From contig WPIO01000343.1 in NCBI GenBank assembly GCA_009760855.2, forward strand, positions 1-64,000: a stretch of 64,000 nt of DNA, given 5' to 3'. This DNA comes from Cristatella mucedo (lineage: Eukaryota > Bryozoa > Phylactolaemata > Cristatellidae). Shown piece by piece: positions 1-10,895 of the stretch. The stretch's first letter is position 1. Every line of letters starts with the position of its first letter. The notes under the pieces were generated by a model that was not told the origin of the DNA, made no database searches, and was given only the letters and a program-made list of their open reading frames with translations. The position numbers and the translations under genes are program-made.

Positions 1-1045
1 TGCGAAGCTGACGACAGACAAGCCTAGCTGTAGAGTTTTGCACCAACTTTAAGTGCCTGATTTTACATCCGCAAGCAGTCAGAGAAGTTGAGAAGGGATG
101 TCACAAAAGCATGAACCAATTTAGAAGTGGTTTCCATGTTTAAACAAGCCTGAGTTTGAGCAATGTCATGAAGTTGAAAGTAGGCATACTTGATTGTGGA
201 CCTTATTCGGTAGCCTCATGAAAGGCTACCTTGAAAGATGATAAATATAATTCGTGCAGATTCCACGGGAGATATGCTGGCAGAGCCGATTGTGAGCGTT
301 AACCTTTCTAATTTCTGAATCCCACCTGGTTTGCCAATAATCATCGAGTTGGTTTCATCAACGTTTAATTTGAGAAAGTTTGCTGCCATCTATTTGAGGA
401 TGTCATCAATGCATGCAGCAATGGAGTTGAGAGAATTTGACATGCTGGAAAGTTTGGAGGTATAAAAGCAAAGGAACATCTGAGTGTCATCTGCATACAG
501 ATGAAAGCTTAGATTGTGCCTGGCAATCACATCGGCAAGAGAGAGAGTACAAACTGTGTACACAATGTGAATAGAACGGGTCCATGCACAGAGCCACGAT
601 GTTCCTCGGACGATCTGTATCCATTCACATCAATACTCTGGAGTCTCCCTCAGAGATACGACCTGAACGATTGCAGTGCAGTGCCAGCGATGCCGAGGCG
701 AGATGGGAGGCGCCCAAGAAGGACTTGGTGAGCGTTTGTATCAAAAGCTGCCGAATGATCGAAAAACAAGCAGAGATACTCAACCTAAGTCTGCATTCCT
801 AAGTAGGTCGCTATGCACTCGAAGCAAAGCTGACTCTGTGGAGGGATTAGCTCTGAAATCAGACTGAATCTTACTAGCAAGGTTTTAAGTTTTAATATAT
901 GAGTTCAGCTGGTCTTCCACGACTGGTTCCAGCCTCTTTGAAAGGAACAGTAGAAGGTAGACTGAGCAGAAGTTGCTTCGAAGTTCTCTTGGTCTTGTGT
1001 TGCTTTCTTGATTAGCGGCCAGACTAAAGCCTTTTTGAAAGGTGC
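1..1045 (-). mobile_element. LINE family A copy, antisense, 3' end outside window
   Basis: Aligns by eye with the better copy at 9697-11755. Shared stretches include TACGACCTGAACGATTGCA near 656-675 and TCAAAAGCTGC near 740, which read on the minus strand as the RT AFDTIDH-to-WFRSYL region. Frames are broken, so it is a dead copy. The LINE 5' side points to higher coordinates. Confidence 0.8.
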
Positions 1046-1104
1046 CGAAAGTGCGGCGAGAGTTCTCTGTGGGGCCCTATGCAACTATTATCATTATTAT
1101 TATC
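1046..1104 (+). mobile_element. Short diverged LINE A/SINE1-type tail with (ATT)n
   Basis: AAAGTGCGGCGAGAGTTCTC followed by a GGGGCCCTAT arm and ATTATCATTATTATTAT is a degenerate version of the family A tail stem-loop and its ATT repeat. Confidence 0.5.
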
Positions 1105-1545
1105 TAAACTGTCAGTTTTCCTGAATGCCAACCTGTCGGCGGACGGTGTAGGGACTTCTAAGCTCTGTTCAGGGCTCGTGCATTAGCTGTCGCTGGTCCG
1201 AAAGGCTGCGAGTGCAGAAGAGGAACTTCCAGCCATGCTCACCTTTTCTTTGCCATCTCTGATCGCCCTTCTCAGAAGGGATATATTCCAGCGATTTGAG
1301 CTAATACACTACGCAAATAAGAACCCTCAGAGTACGGGCCCAGTAAAGCAGGAACTTGGCTGTAAAAGTATCAATTCTTGCTTCCCTCTTCCAATCCTGT
1401 CGATGAATAGGAGTCAGGAGCTTGAAGGCACTTTTGTTCGGTCGCCTCCTCTTAGCACGACTGTAGGCCCTGACCAAGATCTTGATTGCGGATTGATACA
1501 TCTGCCTGCAGGCCACGAAAGAACAGAGCCCAGAACTTCAGGCAC
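1105..1545. other. Unassigned
   Basis: No recognisable gene or repeat. A 71-codon minus-strand ORF (1301-1516) is rich in Arg/Lys and matches nothing I know. Confidence 0.3.
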
Positions 1546-2042
1546 TAGTTGTCCCTTCATTCTTTGGCCCCAGGTTACCTATCAGATCTACTCCCCCCCC
1601 CCACCTAAGCATAGCTAGGCATAGTACAGCCCACTTTTCGGAATCAAACTGTTTACTTATAACTTAAACAAAGCTCAAATTCTTTGGAGACCGTGCCTTT
1701 AGTTCGTATACTGCTAAAGCCAAGAACTCACTCCCGACTTTCGTCATGACATCTGCAGACTTGTCCAAATTTCAAAACAAACTAAAACGCATTTATTTAT
1801 CACAGCATTTAGTTAGTCACTGTGATTCATCCTTTATGTGCTCATGTATGCTGACACTATGCATGCTGCCAAAAACCACACTTGCATGCTGACCTTGTGC
1901 ATGACACCCCTAACCATTTATTAATGTTTATCAAGCATGATATCACTCACCATTCAATCGTGCTTATTTTGCAGCAAATGTAAAGAACCTAGAAAGAGAT
2001 TGAGTTCTCTGAGGGCGCTATGTAAAATGTATTATTGTTATA
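1546..2042 (+). mobile_element. LINE family A, 3' fragment
   Basis: Starts in the C-terminal RT-ORF region (CCTTCATTCTTTGGCC) and runs through GGAGACCGTGCCTTTAG, the TGCATGCTGCC 3' UTR, the AGAGATTGAGTTCTCTGAGG stem-loop and a short ATT tail. 5'-truncated and frameshifted. Confidence 0.85.
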
Positions 2043-2158
2043 GTTGTATGACAAGAGATTACAACGTGGCATACCGATGTTATAATGAAAAGTCTTTACA
2101 GTGACTCCAGTAAAACAGGCTGCAAGACCAACTAGCATTAGGGCATTCTTACCGTAGT

Positions 2159-2302
2159 GCCGAGCTGGTTTGGTCCAGCTGTTAAGGTGTTTGCCCCGAC
2201 CAAGGTAGGGCTGAGGACGTGGGCTCGAGCCCCGAGGCATATGTGAAGCGCCTGAATAGATACAAGTTCTCTTGAGGCGCTATAAAAATGAATTATTTAT
2301 TT
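2159..2302 (+). mobile_element. SINE1 copy (tRNA-derived, LINE A-type tail)
   Basis: The head contains TGGTCCAGCTGTTAAGG (A box) and GGCTCGAGCCCCG (B box). The tail, GAAGCGCCTGAATAGA then AGTTCTCTTGAGGCGCT, forms the same stem-loop as LINE A. Confidence 0.85.
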
Positions 2303-2895
2303 AGCTAGTTTAAGAATGTCACAGTGGGCCACCTAAAACCACGGAACAGGACTTGATCTAACAAACTCAGTAGAAATCCAGCTTTATCTCGAGCGACTGC
2401 ATTCAATTAAGCTGCACACGCTTCACACGACTGCGTGTGATGTTCGTCAGTGTAGTGGCAAAATCACCAGCTGCCGGAACCACGAGCCTAACTTGCAGCA
2501 AGTCACTCATTGCTCAAAAGCAGACCGCAGGCCCAGTCAAGCAACGAACCGCGGTGTGCAACGCTGGCACTTCTGTGTGACTGCAGCGCAGTATGTGCCA
2601 GAAGCCAAAACCGAGCCTGGTGCTTACTGTAGGTCCAAGGCCAAGGCCGATCAACAAAGCCTCTTGCCTACCTAAATAGACGAAAGCAGGGAAGTCGACG
2701 CAGCAGAGCACTCGGTTGCACAAGTTGCAGCCGGACAAAGAACGTTGGCTAAAGACGGTTGGCTCCGCTGCACCGCAGCTGCCGCTGGCCAGCGAATGCG
2801 CCTCGAGCTAGCAGCGACCGCTCGGCAGCAGGAGCGACAACTGCCAGCCGTCGATCTTCCTCCACCGTCATCGCAGCAGCAGCCTCGGAGCATCG
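2303..2895 (-). other. 3' flank of KDM8
   Basis: Sequence downstream of the KDM8 stop. No coding similarity is seen. The nearest canonical AATAAA on the minus strand is at about 2296-2301, inside the tail of an adjacent SINE1 copy, roughly 600 nt past the stop. Whether transcripts end there is unknown. Confidence 0.4.
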
Positions 2896-4377
2896 TCACT
2901 GCCACCAGAAGCTCACGGAGAAGCTGAGCGAGAGCGAGCGAACAAAGTGCCAGTGCGACTGCGGAATGTAGAGCATGTCGCCCGGGCGCAGCAGCGCCTC
3001 GCTGTACTCGGCCTCGGCGAAGAGCGGGAACTGGTCGCGCTGCGGCGCCTCCACGTCGACGCGACTCGTGTTGAACAGCAGCGGCTCGTCGTGCGGATAG
3101 AGGCGTCGGGTCTCGGCGGGCGCGTACAGGCGCACGTACTTGCTGCCGACCACCTGACAGAGGAAGTTGTGCTTCGGATCGAAGTGCAGCGGCGACACGG
3201 TACCCTCGGGACCGAACCAGGCGTTGATGTCCACCTCGTCGCCGCCGTCGGCGCCCACGCAGCAGTACGTCGGCACGACGATGTCGCGCCTCAGCTCGGG
3301 GACCTGATCGAACAGCTGATGCTGCGCCAGGTAGCCGACGGGCGGCGGTGGCAGCAATGGCGAGTCGTCCTTGCCACCGCCGCCGCCGCCGTGAGACTCG
3401 TTGCCGCTGCTGCCGACGCTCGATCCGCCTCGCTCGGCGAGTTTCTGCTGCCGCCGCAGCCGCCGGCGATGCACCTGCTGCGGGATCACGTGGCCGGCGA
3501 TGAACTGATCGATCGTCGTGAGCGACTGCGTCCACGCCTCGTCCGTGTAGCGCGAGCCGAGCTCCACGGGCACGGTGCGGCGGCCGGCGGCGGCGCTCAG
3601 GTACTCGAGGCTCCAAGGACGCGACGACAGGGCCGGCCAGTGGTCGATGGCGCCGCGTATCACGAGCGGCCGCCCGGCGAGCGCGTGGTCGCGCCGGAAC
3701 GTCTCGACGCTGGGGCACGTCAGCGCCGGCACGGCCCGCGACGCGTCCTTGCAGTGGCCGAACAGGCGGGCCGTCGCCTCGGGCCGCCCCTCGCCGCCGC
3801 CCTCCAAGTCGTCGTCGTCGTCGGCCAAATCGTCGAACGGCGGCCGCGAGCCACCGCCGCCGGCTGCGGCGCTGACGAGCAGGGCGTGCAGGGCGGAGAC
3901 GAGCGCGCGGGCGTCCACCGAGCAGCCGGCGTGCGGCGTGCCCATGAGCAGGCCCATGTCGAGCGTCCTCACGGCGGCGCCCAGTCGGTCGACCGGGGCA
4001 GCGGAAGCCGGCACGCCGGCGGCGGCTGATGCTGACTCCGCGGCGGCAGCGTACTGGCCGAGCGCGAGAGCGCACGATGCCGAGTAGTAGAGGTGGCGCC
4101 ACGTCAGGTCCACGTCCTTCCAGTAGCCCGTGTGCAGCTTCTCCCACGCGACGTCGAGCACGAGGCGGCAACGAGCAGCTAAAGCGACGCTGTCGCCGCT
4201 CTCGAACGCGCTCGACGCGGCGCGCGTCTGCCGACGAAGGGCGGTGCCGAGCAGGCGCTCGCTCAGGCCCTCGAAGCCAAAGTCGATGCCGGCGTGCGAC
4301 GACCGCAGGCAGGCGCGCCACACCTCGGGCGGCAGCCGGCTAGCGATAGGGCACGGCGGTGTGGACGACTCGTCCAT
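2896..4377 (-). CDS. KDM8: KDM8/JMJD5-like JmjC-domain oxygenase, single exon
   Basis: Encodes 493 aa. The C-terminal half is a JmjC domain of the KDM8/JMJD5 family: Fe(II)- and 2-oxoglutarate-dependent oxygenases described as lysine demethylases, arginyl hydroxylases or proteases. Visible landmarks are RTVPVELGSRYTDEAW (267-282), VGYLAQHQLFDQVPEL (347-362), the iron triad H398-x-D400 in SPLHFDP plus H477 in SHWHFVR, and the terminal SFSVSFWW. The N-terminal half, with YWKDVDLTW near 85-93 and DMGLLMG near 140-146, matches the helical region of the family. The human protein is 416 aa; the extra length here is low-complexity sequence at about 109-128, 170-200 (acidic/Gly) and 303-345 (basic, then Ser/Gly). 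The start is the first in-frame ATG, in a strong GCCATGG context, and an in-frame TAG lies 48 nt upstream. The frame runs unbroken to TGA, so no intron interrupts it. It could be a single-exon gene or an intact retrocopy. Family assignment is secure; enzymatic role is inferred. Confidence 0.93.
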   Translation of the reverse strand: MDESSTPPCPIASRLPPEVWRACLRSSHAGIDFGFEGLSERLLGTALRRQTRAASSAFESGDSVALAARCRLVLDVAWEKLHTGYWKDVDLTWRHLYYSASCALALGQYAAAAESASAAAGVPASAAPVDRLGAAVRTLDMGLLMGTPHAGCSVDARALVSALHALLVSAAAGGGGSRPPFDDLADDDDDLEGGGEGRPEATARLFGHCKDASRAVPALTCPSVETFRRDHALAGRPLVIRGAIDHWPALSSRPWSLEYLSAAAGRRTVPVELGSRYTDEAWTQSLTTIDQFIAGHVIPQQVHRRRLRRQQKLAERGGSSVGSSGNESHGGGGGGKDDSPLLPPPPVGYLAQHQLFDQVPELRRDIVVPTYCCVGADGGDEVDINAWFGPEGTVSPLHFDPKHNFLCQVVGSKYVRLYAPAETRRLYPHDEPLLFNTSRVDVEAPQRDQFPLFAEAEYSEALLRPGDMLYIPQSHWHFVRSLSLSFSVSFWWQ

Positions 4378-5177
4378 GGCAACGACGGGCAAAGGGCCGG
4401 CCGACGGGTTCGGGTAGAGGTGCTAAGGCCACTGGAGAGACGCCGACGTGACGTGACGGCGTGCCTAAGAGGGCAGCAGCAGCTGGCGGCAGCAGCAAAG
4501 TAGCCTTATGCCGGCAAGCTGGAAGCACACCGAAAGGCCTTAAGCAAAACTGAACCTAAAACGAGAAGAGCCCAGCGCTCGGATGACATGCACACCGGTG
4601 ATGAATCATGTTCGTTTACGGAGGACGAGCGACGTAACGATCGGAGGGGCATTCGACGCCAGTGCTGGGAGACACGGCTGACGGAAGAAGGTGAAAGGGT
4701 TCGAGGGGAGGAGTTCGGGGGGGGGGCAGGTGCTAAACACACTGTTACTGCTGCTCAATGCAGCAGTCGCTGCCCTCTTGATGGGCTTGGCAGAATCGTC
4801 ATACATGCTTGCACTTTTTCAATCCGTGGCATCCTAGTAACTTGACCGACAGCCAAGTTACTTGAAGGACCTCTACGGATCTTGAAGGACCCAGATCTCT
4901 AGCTTCACTAGCTGCTGCATTAGGCCACGAGAGGAGTCATTGGGCCGAGGGAGGACGCAGTGCAGAAAAAAAGATCGCACGGAATGGGGGGACCTTGCTT
5001 TTTCTGCATCACGTCCTCTCTTTAACAAAGACTTGGAACGAAAGCACTTGCGTACAGACTGCTGACAGCCCTCCTCCTCATCCAAGCACATACTTTCCTA
5101 CAATGGAACCATCGTTAAAGGTGTTGAATCAGAAAATGAGCCAACAAAATTGGCACACCTAATTTTTTTTATTTAGC
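4378..5177. other. 5' flank of KDM8, no gene recognised
   Basis: GC-rich next to the KDM8 start, becoming AT-richer past 4800. It contains short CAG/GCA-rich stretches and a G run near 4719. The KDM8 promoter and 5' UTR presumably lie here, but no core promoter motif can be assigned. Confidence 0.3.
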
Positions 5178-5245
5178 ATACATGTAAAGTGCCTAGAAAG
5201 AGATTATTCAAGTTCTCTGAGGGCACAATACAAATGTACTATTAT
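5178..5245 (+). mobile_element. LINE family A tail fragment
   Basis: GTAAAGTGCCTAGAAAGAGA, AGTTCTCTGAGGGCAC and an imperfect ATT tail. Only the last 70 bases of the element are present. Confidence 0.75.
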
Positions 5246-5559
5246 AAATGTGTCATTGTCACATTAAAAGAACCACACTAGAGAAATGCAATCCGAAATT
5301 TCGATGATTGCCTCAAAACGGAATTCACTAAAACGTCCTACAAGCCACCTCTAACCAGGAAGTAAACAGGAGGCAACGTATCGACACTAAACAAAACTAC
5401 CAATCTCTGCATCATGATCAGACTCGTGTCTTACCTTGCTGAACCTGTGCACATCAGCTTGGCACATGTTCATCGCTTGTTGAGGTATGTGCTTGTGACT
5501 TAACATCAGCTTCCTTTACAGTGAAACTTTCTGCCTTGCTCCATAGCACACAGCCGACA
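5246..5559. other. Unassigned, possibly degraded LINE A
   Basis: A few words resemble family A 3' ORF sequence, but no continuous match is seen. Confidence 0.25.
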
Positions 5560-5800
5560 CTAACACACCTGTTTCTCACACAATTAGCTGGGCCCTTGTG
5601 TTAATCGTCTTTGAGTGCTTATGCGTGCTGAGACAAGTGCATGCTACCACTAACCCTATTTGCAAGCTGACACTGGAACGTTACCTTCAGCATGTTATGC
5701 TCGTTGACATGTGGATCCTAGCATCAGCCATTTGATCATGCTTCCTTTATAGCATATGCAATGTGCCTAGAAAGAGATTAGAGGTTCTATGCTTTTGGGT
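5560..5800 (+). mobile_element. LINE family A 3' UTR, degraded
   Basis: GTGCTTATGCGTGCTGAGAC, GCATGCTACCACTAACC and GTGCCTAGAAAGAGATTAGA follow the order of the family A 3' UTR. The final stem-loop half and the ATT tail are lost. Confidence 0.65.
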
Positions 5801-6856
5801 TTATGGTTTAGAAGCTCGATTCTGTATTTTTCGGGAGTCAGTGTTTGGCTTTAGTGCTTAGGTTTTAGAGAGAACTCTAAATGGAAAAAATATCTCATTA
5901 CGCATTCATTTACTGTAAATACAAACAGTTGCATGCGACCGTGTTGAACAACCTTCAATGGACATTGTGCCCATAGCAGAAACTGACCTGGCTATAATTA
6001 TAAATGATACAGTATTAGCTGTCCAGCCAATGCCCGAGTATCTGAACAGGAATTGTGTGCTCTAAGGGCACTAAAAATGCATTAATGCATTTTATAATAA
6101 ATGCATTAATTAAATGCACAAATGAATTAATTAGTATCGCCACTTCCTTGCCCTACCGTCATCAATCCATCTACTGCTGGCAGCAACATAGCAATCAATG
6201 CCTTTCTACTCGACTCAGGCAGAATTCAGGTAGCAGTACAATTTGCAAACTAGATCACTCATACCGTCCACACCATTTCATGATACAACATGGTACACAC
6301 GAGCTGATATCACTATCACGATGCAATGGAAAGAAGCCACAATACAACATAGAGGGAAGGATAAATATGAGAATGTGTTCGGAGACCCTTGCACAACAGT
6401 AAACTAACTCTGGCTCACTACCATGCACAAAGTCCTATCATCTGTCATATCTGGCCTGATGCCGAAACTACCAATGGGGTGGTCTTGACAAAATTATACA
6501 GGAAGCCTTTTCAGCAAGCACCCTCTAAGCAAGCAGTTATATGCTCCATCGTCAAGACAAGCAACCCACTGTGCATGCACATCAAAAGATTCCAACCACA
6601 TCTTGGTCAAACAAAAGATGCACACGACTAATGCATGCACTCGCCTGGCACCACCCGCTCTTGGTCATGCACAACCAGATGAGCCGACCTTTGAGGCAGC
6701 TGTCGCTAGTTCTTGTCATTTCGTCATCAACAACTGGCGCTTGCAATGCACAGGCATTTCATTTAAGGGCTTGCATTTCTAGGAGATCAACTGCTCAGTG
6801 ACTTCAGAAAAATATCGCAGAAATATTCCAACATCCCAAGCAACCGCAGCAGAGTG
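5801..6856. other. Unassigned AT-rich sequence
   Basis: Contains ATTAAATGCATT-type AT-rich stretches near 6080-6120. Open frames up to 115 codons have no recognisable domain. Confidence 0.3.
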
Positions 6857-7300
6857 TCAAACATCTACTAAGGAGCAGCAGGGCGAAGACGGCAGTCGCA
6901 TTGAATGGCAATTTGTTCGGCTAGAAGGAATTTGTTCGGCTAGGCCATGTTTGCCCTCCGTGCTCGAAGAGCGGAACGAGGCCGTTCGACGGCAGTTAGG
7001 GCAGGACGAGTCGGTGCATGGCGATCGGGCATTCGGCGACGGCCAAGCTGCTTCTGACTGCACGCCAAGTTAAAGTCAGACGATTCCGGATGATTCCACA
7101 GCCACGTTCACAGAGCAGCAGAGGAGCTTCGACGGCTAAAACATCCAGCTCTCGCAGGGTGGCCAACACTCGCTCGCTGCAGGACTCGGACCGACAGCGA
7201 CGATCCAGGTTGAAGAGCGGACAGCGCCTTACAGCCAGGCAGCGACGCGCGCGGCGCGGCTGCGCAGAGATGGCGCCGATGATCGAAGGCTGCACCACCT
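6857..7300. other. CpG-richer stretch beside the small membrane ORF
   Basis: Several overlapping frames are open on both strands because of GC bias. None shows a known domain. It may be UTR or exon of the 7301-7507 gene candidate. Confidence 0.25.
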
Positions 7301-7507
7301 TCACAGGTCGAGGTCGACGCGCTTTCCTTCGGGTGCTCGCCTGCCGGCGGCTCGCTCATGCTGCGTGGGCAGGTGCTCGCCAGAGAAGAAAGGCGCCGAG
7401 GCACCGTAGATGGCCGCGACGATGACTCCGAAGGCTAACACGGGATATCGCCTCGCCAGAGCTCGCCACTTGGCGGGCTCTCGGGGAGATTTCTCCTTCC
7501 GAAGCAT
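7301..7507 (-). CDS. Candidate 68-aa single-pass membrane protein
   Basis: A short ORF begins with ATG at 7507 (A at -3) and ends in TGA at 7301-7303. The predicted protein has a basic N-terminus (MLRKEK, then WRALARRYP), one hydrophobic segment at about 21-41 (PVLAFGVIVAAIYGASAPFF), and a charged C-terminal tail ending RVDLDL. This layout resembles small mitochondrial or ER single-pass proteins, but I do not recognise the family. The same frame stays open upstream to 7672 without clear coding character. The surroundings (6.9-8.0 kb) are CpG-richer than neighbouring repeats, as expected near a gene or promoter. The sequence just before the ATG (CGCCAG-ATC) could be a splice acceptor, so this may be an exon. 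Confidence 0.35.
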   Translation of the reverse strand: MLRKEKSPREPAKWRALARRYPVLAFGVIVAAIYGASAPFFSGEHLPTQHERAAGRRAPEGKRVDLDL

Positions 7508-7672
7508 GATCTGGCGAGCGAAGATACTCGACGATAGGCTAGCTCCTATTCGTGCGAGGGGGCTCGCTTGTACAAGGCACGCTTCGCACAAGCAGCGACA
7601 TGTAACACTGTGCGGCGTTAAAGGGCAGCAGCAGCAGCAGCTGCCACTCAGTTGCAGACAAACTTTGACCAC

Positions 7673-8087
7673 GTGGCCATGGCACGGCTTCCCACCCAGG
7701 GAACAGGCGCAGCATGAAAGGCAGACACAACGAGCGAAGTGCCGCCGCAGCAGCAGACCGGATGCTAGTGGACATCAGGCGCTTGTCAGGCCAGCAGCTT
7801 GTCCAAGCGCCCACCGACGACTCATTGGAGTATGCAAATGATGCAAGCGCCTCCAATGCTAGCTCCCGATTTCTTATGTGCGATGAAACAGCTCGATCCG
7901 CACTGCTACTCGTAGCCACTCGATCGTCGACCAGGCTGCTGCAAGCTTGTCAGCACAGGTAGGCGTGGCGCAGACAGCCTTTGCCCGAGATCACGAACAC
8001 AGAGAGCACCGCTTTCCACGGAGCAGACAGCCACTGCTCCGAAAACCGCTTCGAGCTATGCTAGCAAGTCACGCTTGGGTCACTGGG
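7673..8087. other. CpG-richer flank, no gene recognised
   Basis: CAG-rich near 7628-7642 and 7748-7757. If the 7301-7507 ORF is real, its promoter would lie here. No motif decides this. Confidence 0.25.
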
Positions 8088-8223
8088 CAGCTATAGCCCA
8101 GGAGGTAAGGTGCTAGCTCTTCACGACCGAGGTCAGTCACGTGATTCTCTATTGCCAACTGCAAACGGTTGTGATAGCCGATAAGGCTCTTCTGCTGCTA
8201 TACACACGAGGCTGTTAAATCAA
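8088..8223 (+). mobile_element. SINE2-like copy, diverged
   Basis: TATAGCCCAGGAGGTAAGGT (A-box region), TTCACGACCGAGGTC, then GTGATAGCCGATAAGGCTCT and GAGGCTGTTAAATCA match the SINE2 head, middle and tail in order. The B box is degraded. Confidence 0.6.
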
Positions 8224-8254
8224 GACTTCGGGTCACATGGCACACGGTCACCGT

Positions 8255-8273
8255 CCTACTCCTACTCCTACTC
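8255..8273. repeat. (CCTACT)n microsatellite
   Basis: About three copies of the hexamer CCTACT. Confidence 0.8.
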
Positions 8274-9417
8274 CGCCGTCCTACTGGGATCAAGGGCAGC
8301 AAGAGCACGATGAGCCAGAGCAGAGCAAGCTTCAAAGAGAAATGGGCCGCACGACACCACGGCTCCACAGCTGGGAGGGGGGCAGCAAAACCAAGGCGTG
8401 ACTCATTATGGAGCAGGTTAACAGAACTCTTAGCTGCTTATTGGGTCGGCCATAAGCTGGCCACACTAGGTGCCAAACTGAGCCATGGGTTGTGCACAAA
8501 AGACCACTTGGCACAGCAGCACGTGATACCTTCGCGGTAACTCGTGTCATCAGTCAGCCAGAACATGCTCGATTGCTAGCAATCATCCTAACATTTCGGC
8601 AGCATTTTGGGATGCGATCGGTGGTAAGTTTACGACACTACCAAAGTGGTGTGCTGGATAAAAAACAAACCAATTGGTCTAGTCATACCACTCCCAGTGT
8701 GAGCATACTAGAGCCCTCAATTGCCATTTGGACAGGTACCCATGGGCAACCATTGATAAAGCTTGCCGGCCTTGCCCACCCATAGCCCAGAAGTTCGGTG
8801 GCCGGATCACCCACATCCATACCCATACTTAAATCACTCTGTTCTTGCCAGAGTAGTTGTCTCGGGTCGCATACAGAGGCGTCTCGCCATCAACTGGCTT
8901 CTTCAGATTGTGCTTGCTCGATCGTGGTGGCGGCGACGTTCATTGTGAGGAATTTGGCAGTTTCGATTTGAACGTTGAAAACTCGTCGGCCTAATCACGA
9001 TCTGACGGTGCAATCACAATCTGACGCCCGAATCAGGCGGATCGACCGAACATTTCGAGCAAAACTTCGCCCTTGACTCCACAAGAACTTCGGGCAGCCT
9101 TGTGTTTTTTAACTCTAAAGGCACCCTTCTGTGGGGTTTTTATAAGGCAGGCAGATATAAACCTACACCCACCTATAAGATCACTAAGACGCCAATCATG
9201 CCCATCCAGTACCTATAGGTATGGATGTGGGTATGGGTACCCAGTTGAGGGCTCCGGAGCATATCCCATGCAATCAGGTTAAGCCCAGCTCTAACTTACT
9301 AAAAACAGCCTAACCTTCAGTAAGTGACAAATCCCTGCTTGTCCAGCACTTTTTGAGAATTTGCGCATTTTGTTAGGTTTCGGAACGGCCAGAAATGTTG
9401 GTTTAGAATACTGCACA
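8274..9417. other. Mostly unassigned; contains an inverted repeat at 8711-9254
   Basis: GAGCCCTCAA at 8711-8720 is the exact reverse complement of 9245-9254. Each arm also carries GGTACCCAT and ACCCACATCCATACC-like words. This may be the remnant of a small inverted-repeat element. No coding similarity is seen. Confidence 0.3.
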
Positions 9418-9605
9418 TGCTGGTGTCTTGGGCAAAGCAGCAATGTGCACACACTTCACCACCCAGAGGGCAGGTTCGAGCCTCTCACTGCAAACAATTA
9501 TGAATTGTCAGCTTCAAGAATGCAATAGCTTTAAAGACACTTCAGCAATTATGAAATCATAGCTATTGATATTGCCACTACACAGATGAGGCTGTTTAAT
9601 CAACT
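9418..9605 (+). mobile_element. SINE2-related copy, diverged
   Basis: tRNA-like head with GGTTCGAGCCTCTC as B box at about 9473-9486. The tail TGCCACTACACAGATGAGGC then TGTTTAATCAAC resembles the 8088-8223 copy. The middle is poorly conserved. Confidence 0.45.
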
Positions 9606-10449
9606 AACATTCTGTCCTTGAAATATCGATATCATTGGCTTTTTACACGTATTCTTGACAACCAATGCCTATTAGAAATCTCGCCTTGCATACATTAATA
9701 ATAATAATATTATTAATAAACTCGATAAAGCGCCCTCAGATAATTCGATCTATTTCTATGTGCTTTACATTTGCTGCAAAAGAAACACGATCGAATGGTG
9801 AGTGGTATCGTCCTTGATAAACGACATGAATAATATGGTTAGGGGTTACATACACAGGGTCAGAATGTAAGTGTCGCTAGTGGCAGCATGCAACAGTGTC
9901 ACCACGCATAAGCGCCTAAATGACAAATCATAGGGACACACTTAATGCTGTCATAAACAGGTGCGTTTTAATTTCTTTTTACATACGGTCAAGTCAGGGA
10001 ATGTTCTGACGTAAGTCGGGAATGAGCTTCAGGTTTTGGGAGCATATGAACTAAATGCACAGTCTCCAAAGGATTTGATGTTTGCACGAGGCATTGGTAG
10101 ACTGTTGGATTCCAAAAAGTGGGTGCTACGATGCTTGGCCTGGTTGGGGAGTAGATCTGATAGGTAGGCTGGAGCCAAAGTGTACTGACATAAAGGTGTG
10201 ACTAAACCTTGAAGTCGATCCCTTGCTTGACTGGGAGCCAATGCAGGTAGGCGAGAAGTGGTGTGACGTGGCAACTGCAACCCTCACGACAGACAAGCCT
10301 AGCTGCAGTGTTGCACCAGCTGTAATCGCCTGATCGCACATGCCGGTAGGCCAGCAAGCAGTGAGTTACAGAAGTCAAGACAAGATGTCACAAATGCATG
10401 GACCAACTTAGATGTGGTATCCTTGCTTAAATAAGCCCAAATTTTAGCA

Positions 10450-10589
10450 ATATAATTCATTTATATAGCGCCCAAGAGAACTTAATCTCTATTCAGGCGC
10501 TTCATATATGCCTCGGGGCTTGAGCCCACGACCTCAGTCAGACCTTGGTCAGGGCGAGCACCTTAACCGCTAGACCAAACCAGCTCGGC
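10450..10589 (-). mobile_element. SINE1 nested in LINE A
   Basis: Complete antisense copy: tail arm ATAGCGCCCAAGAGAAC, B box GGGCTTGAGCCC, A-box region CCTTAACCGCTAGACC. GCAAT is repeated on both sides (10447-10451 and 10588-10592), and the LINE sequence continues across it, so this is an insertion with a 5-bp target duplication. Confidence 0.9.
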
Positions 10590-10895
10590 AATGTTATGTA
10601 GATGAAAGTAGGCAGACTTTATTGTGGAGCTGATGTGTTTCCCTAACAAAAGGTCACATTGGAACATGACACCTAGATTTCGTGCAGATTCAACAAGAGA
10701 TATGATGGCAGAGCTGATTTAGAGTGCCAGCCTTTCAAATTTCTGAATCACACTCGGTTTGCCCATTATTAGTAAGTTAGTTTTATCATCGTTTAGTTTT
10801 AGAAAGTTTGCTGCCGTCCAAGTGAAGATGTCATCAATATATCCAGCAAGGGAGTAAAGAGAATTCGATGTGCTGGAGGGCTGGGAGGGATAAAA

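Noticed and set aside
2672-4321. 549-codon minus-strand ORF, and a 360-codon plus-strand ORF at 2947-4029
   Set aside because: Both are out-of-frame shadows of the GC-rich KDM8 gene, made of Arg/Ala/Gly runs without domains.
2896-4392. A longer KDM8 start five codons upstream
   Set aside because: That codon is TTG. The first in-frame ATG is at 4377 in a strong Kozak context.
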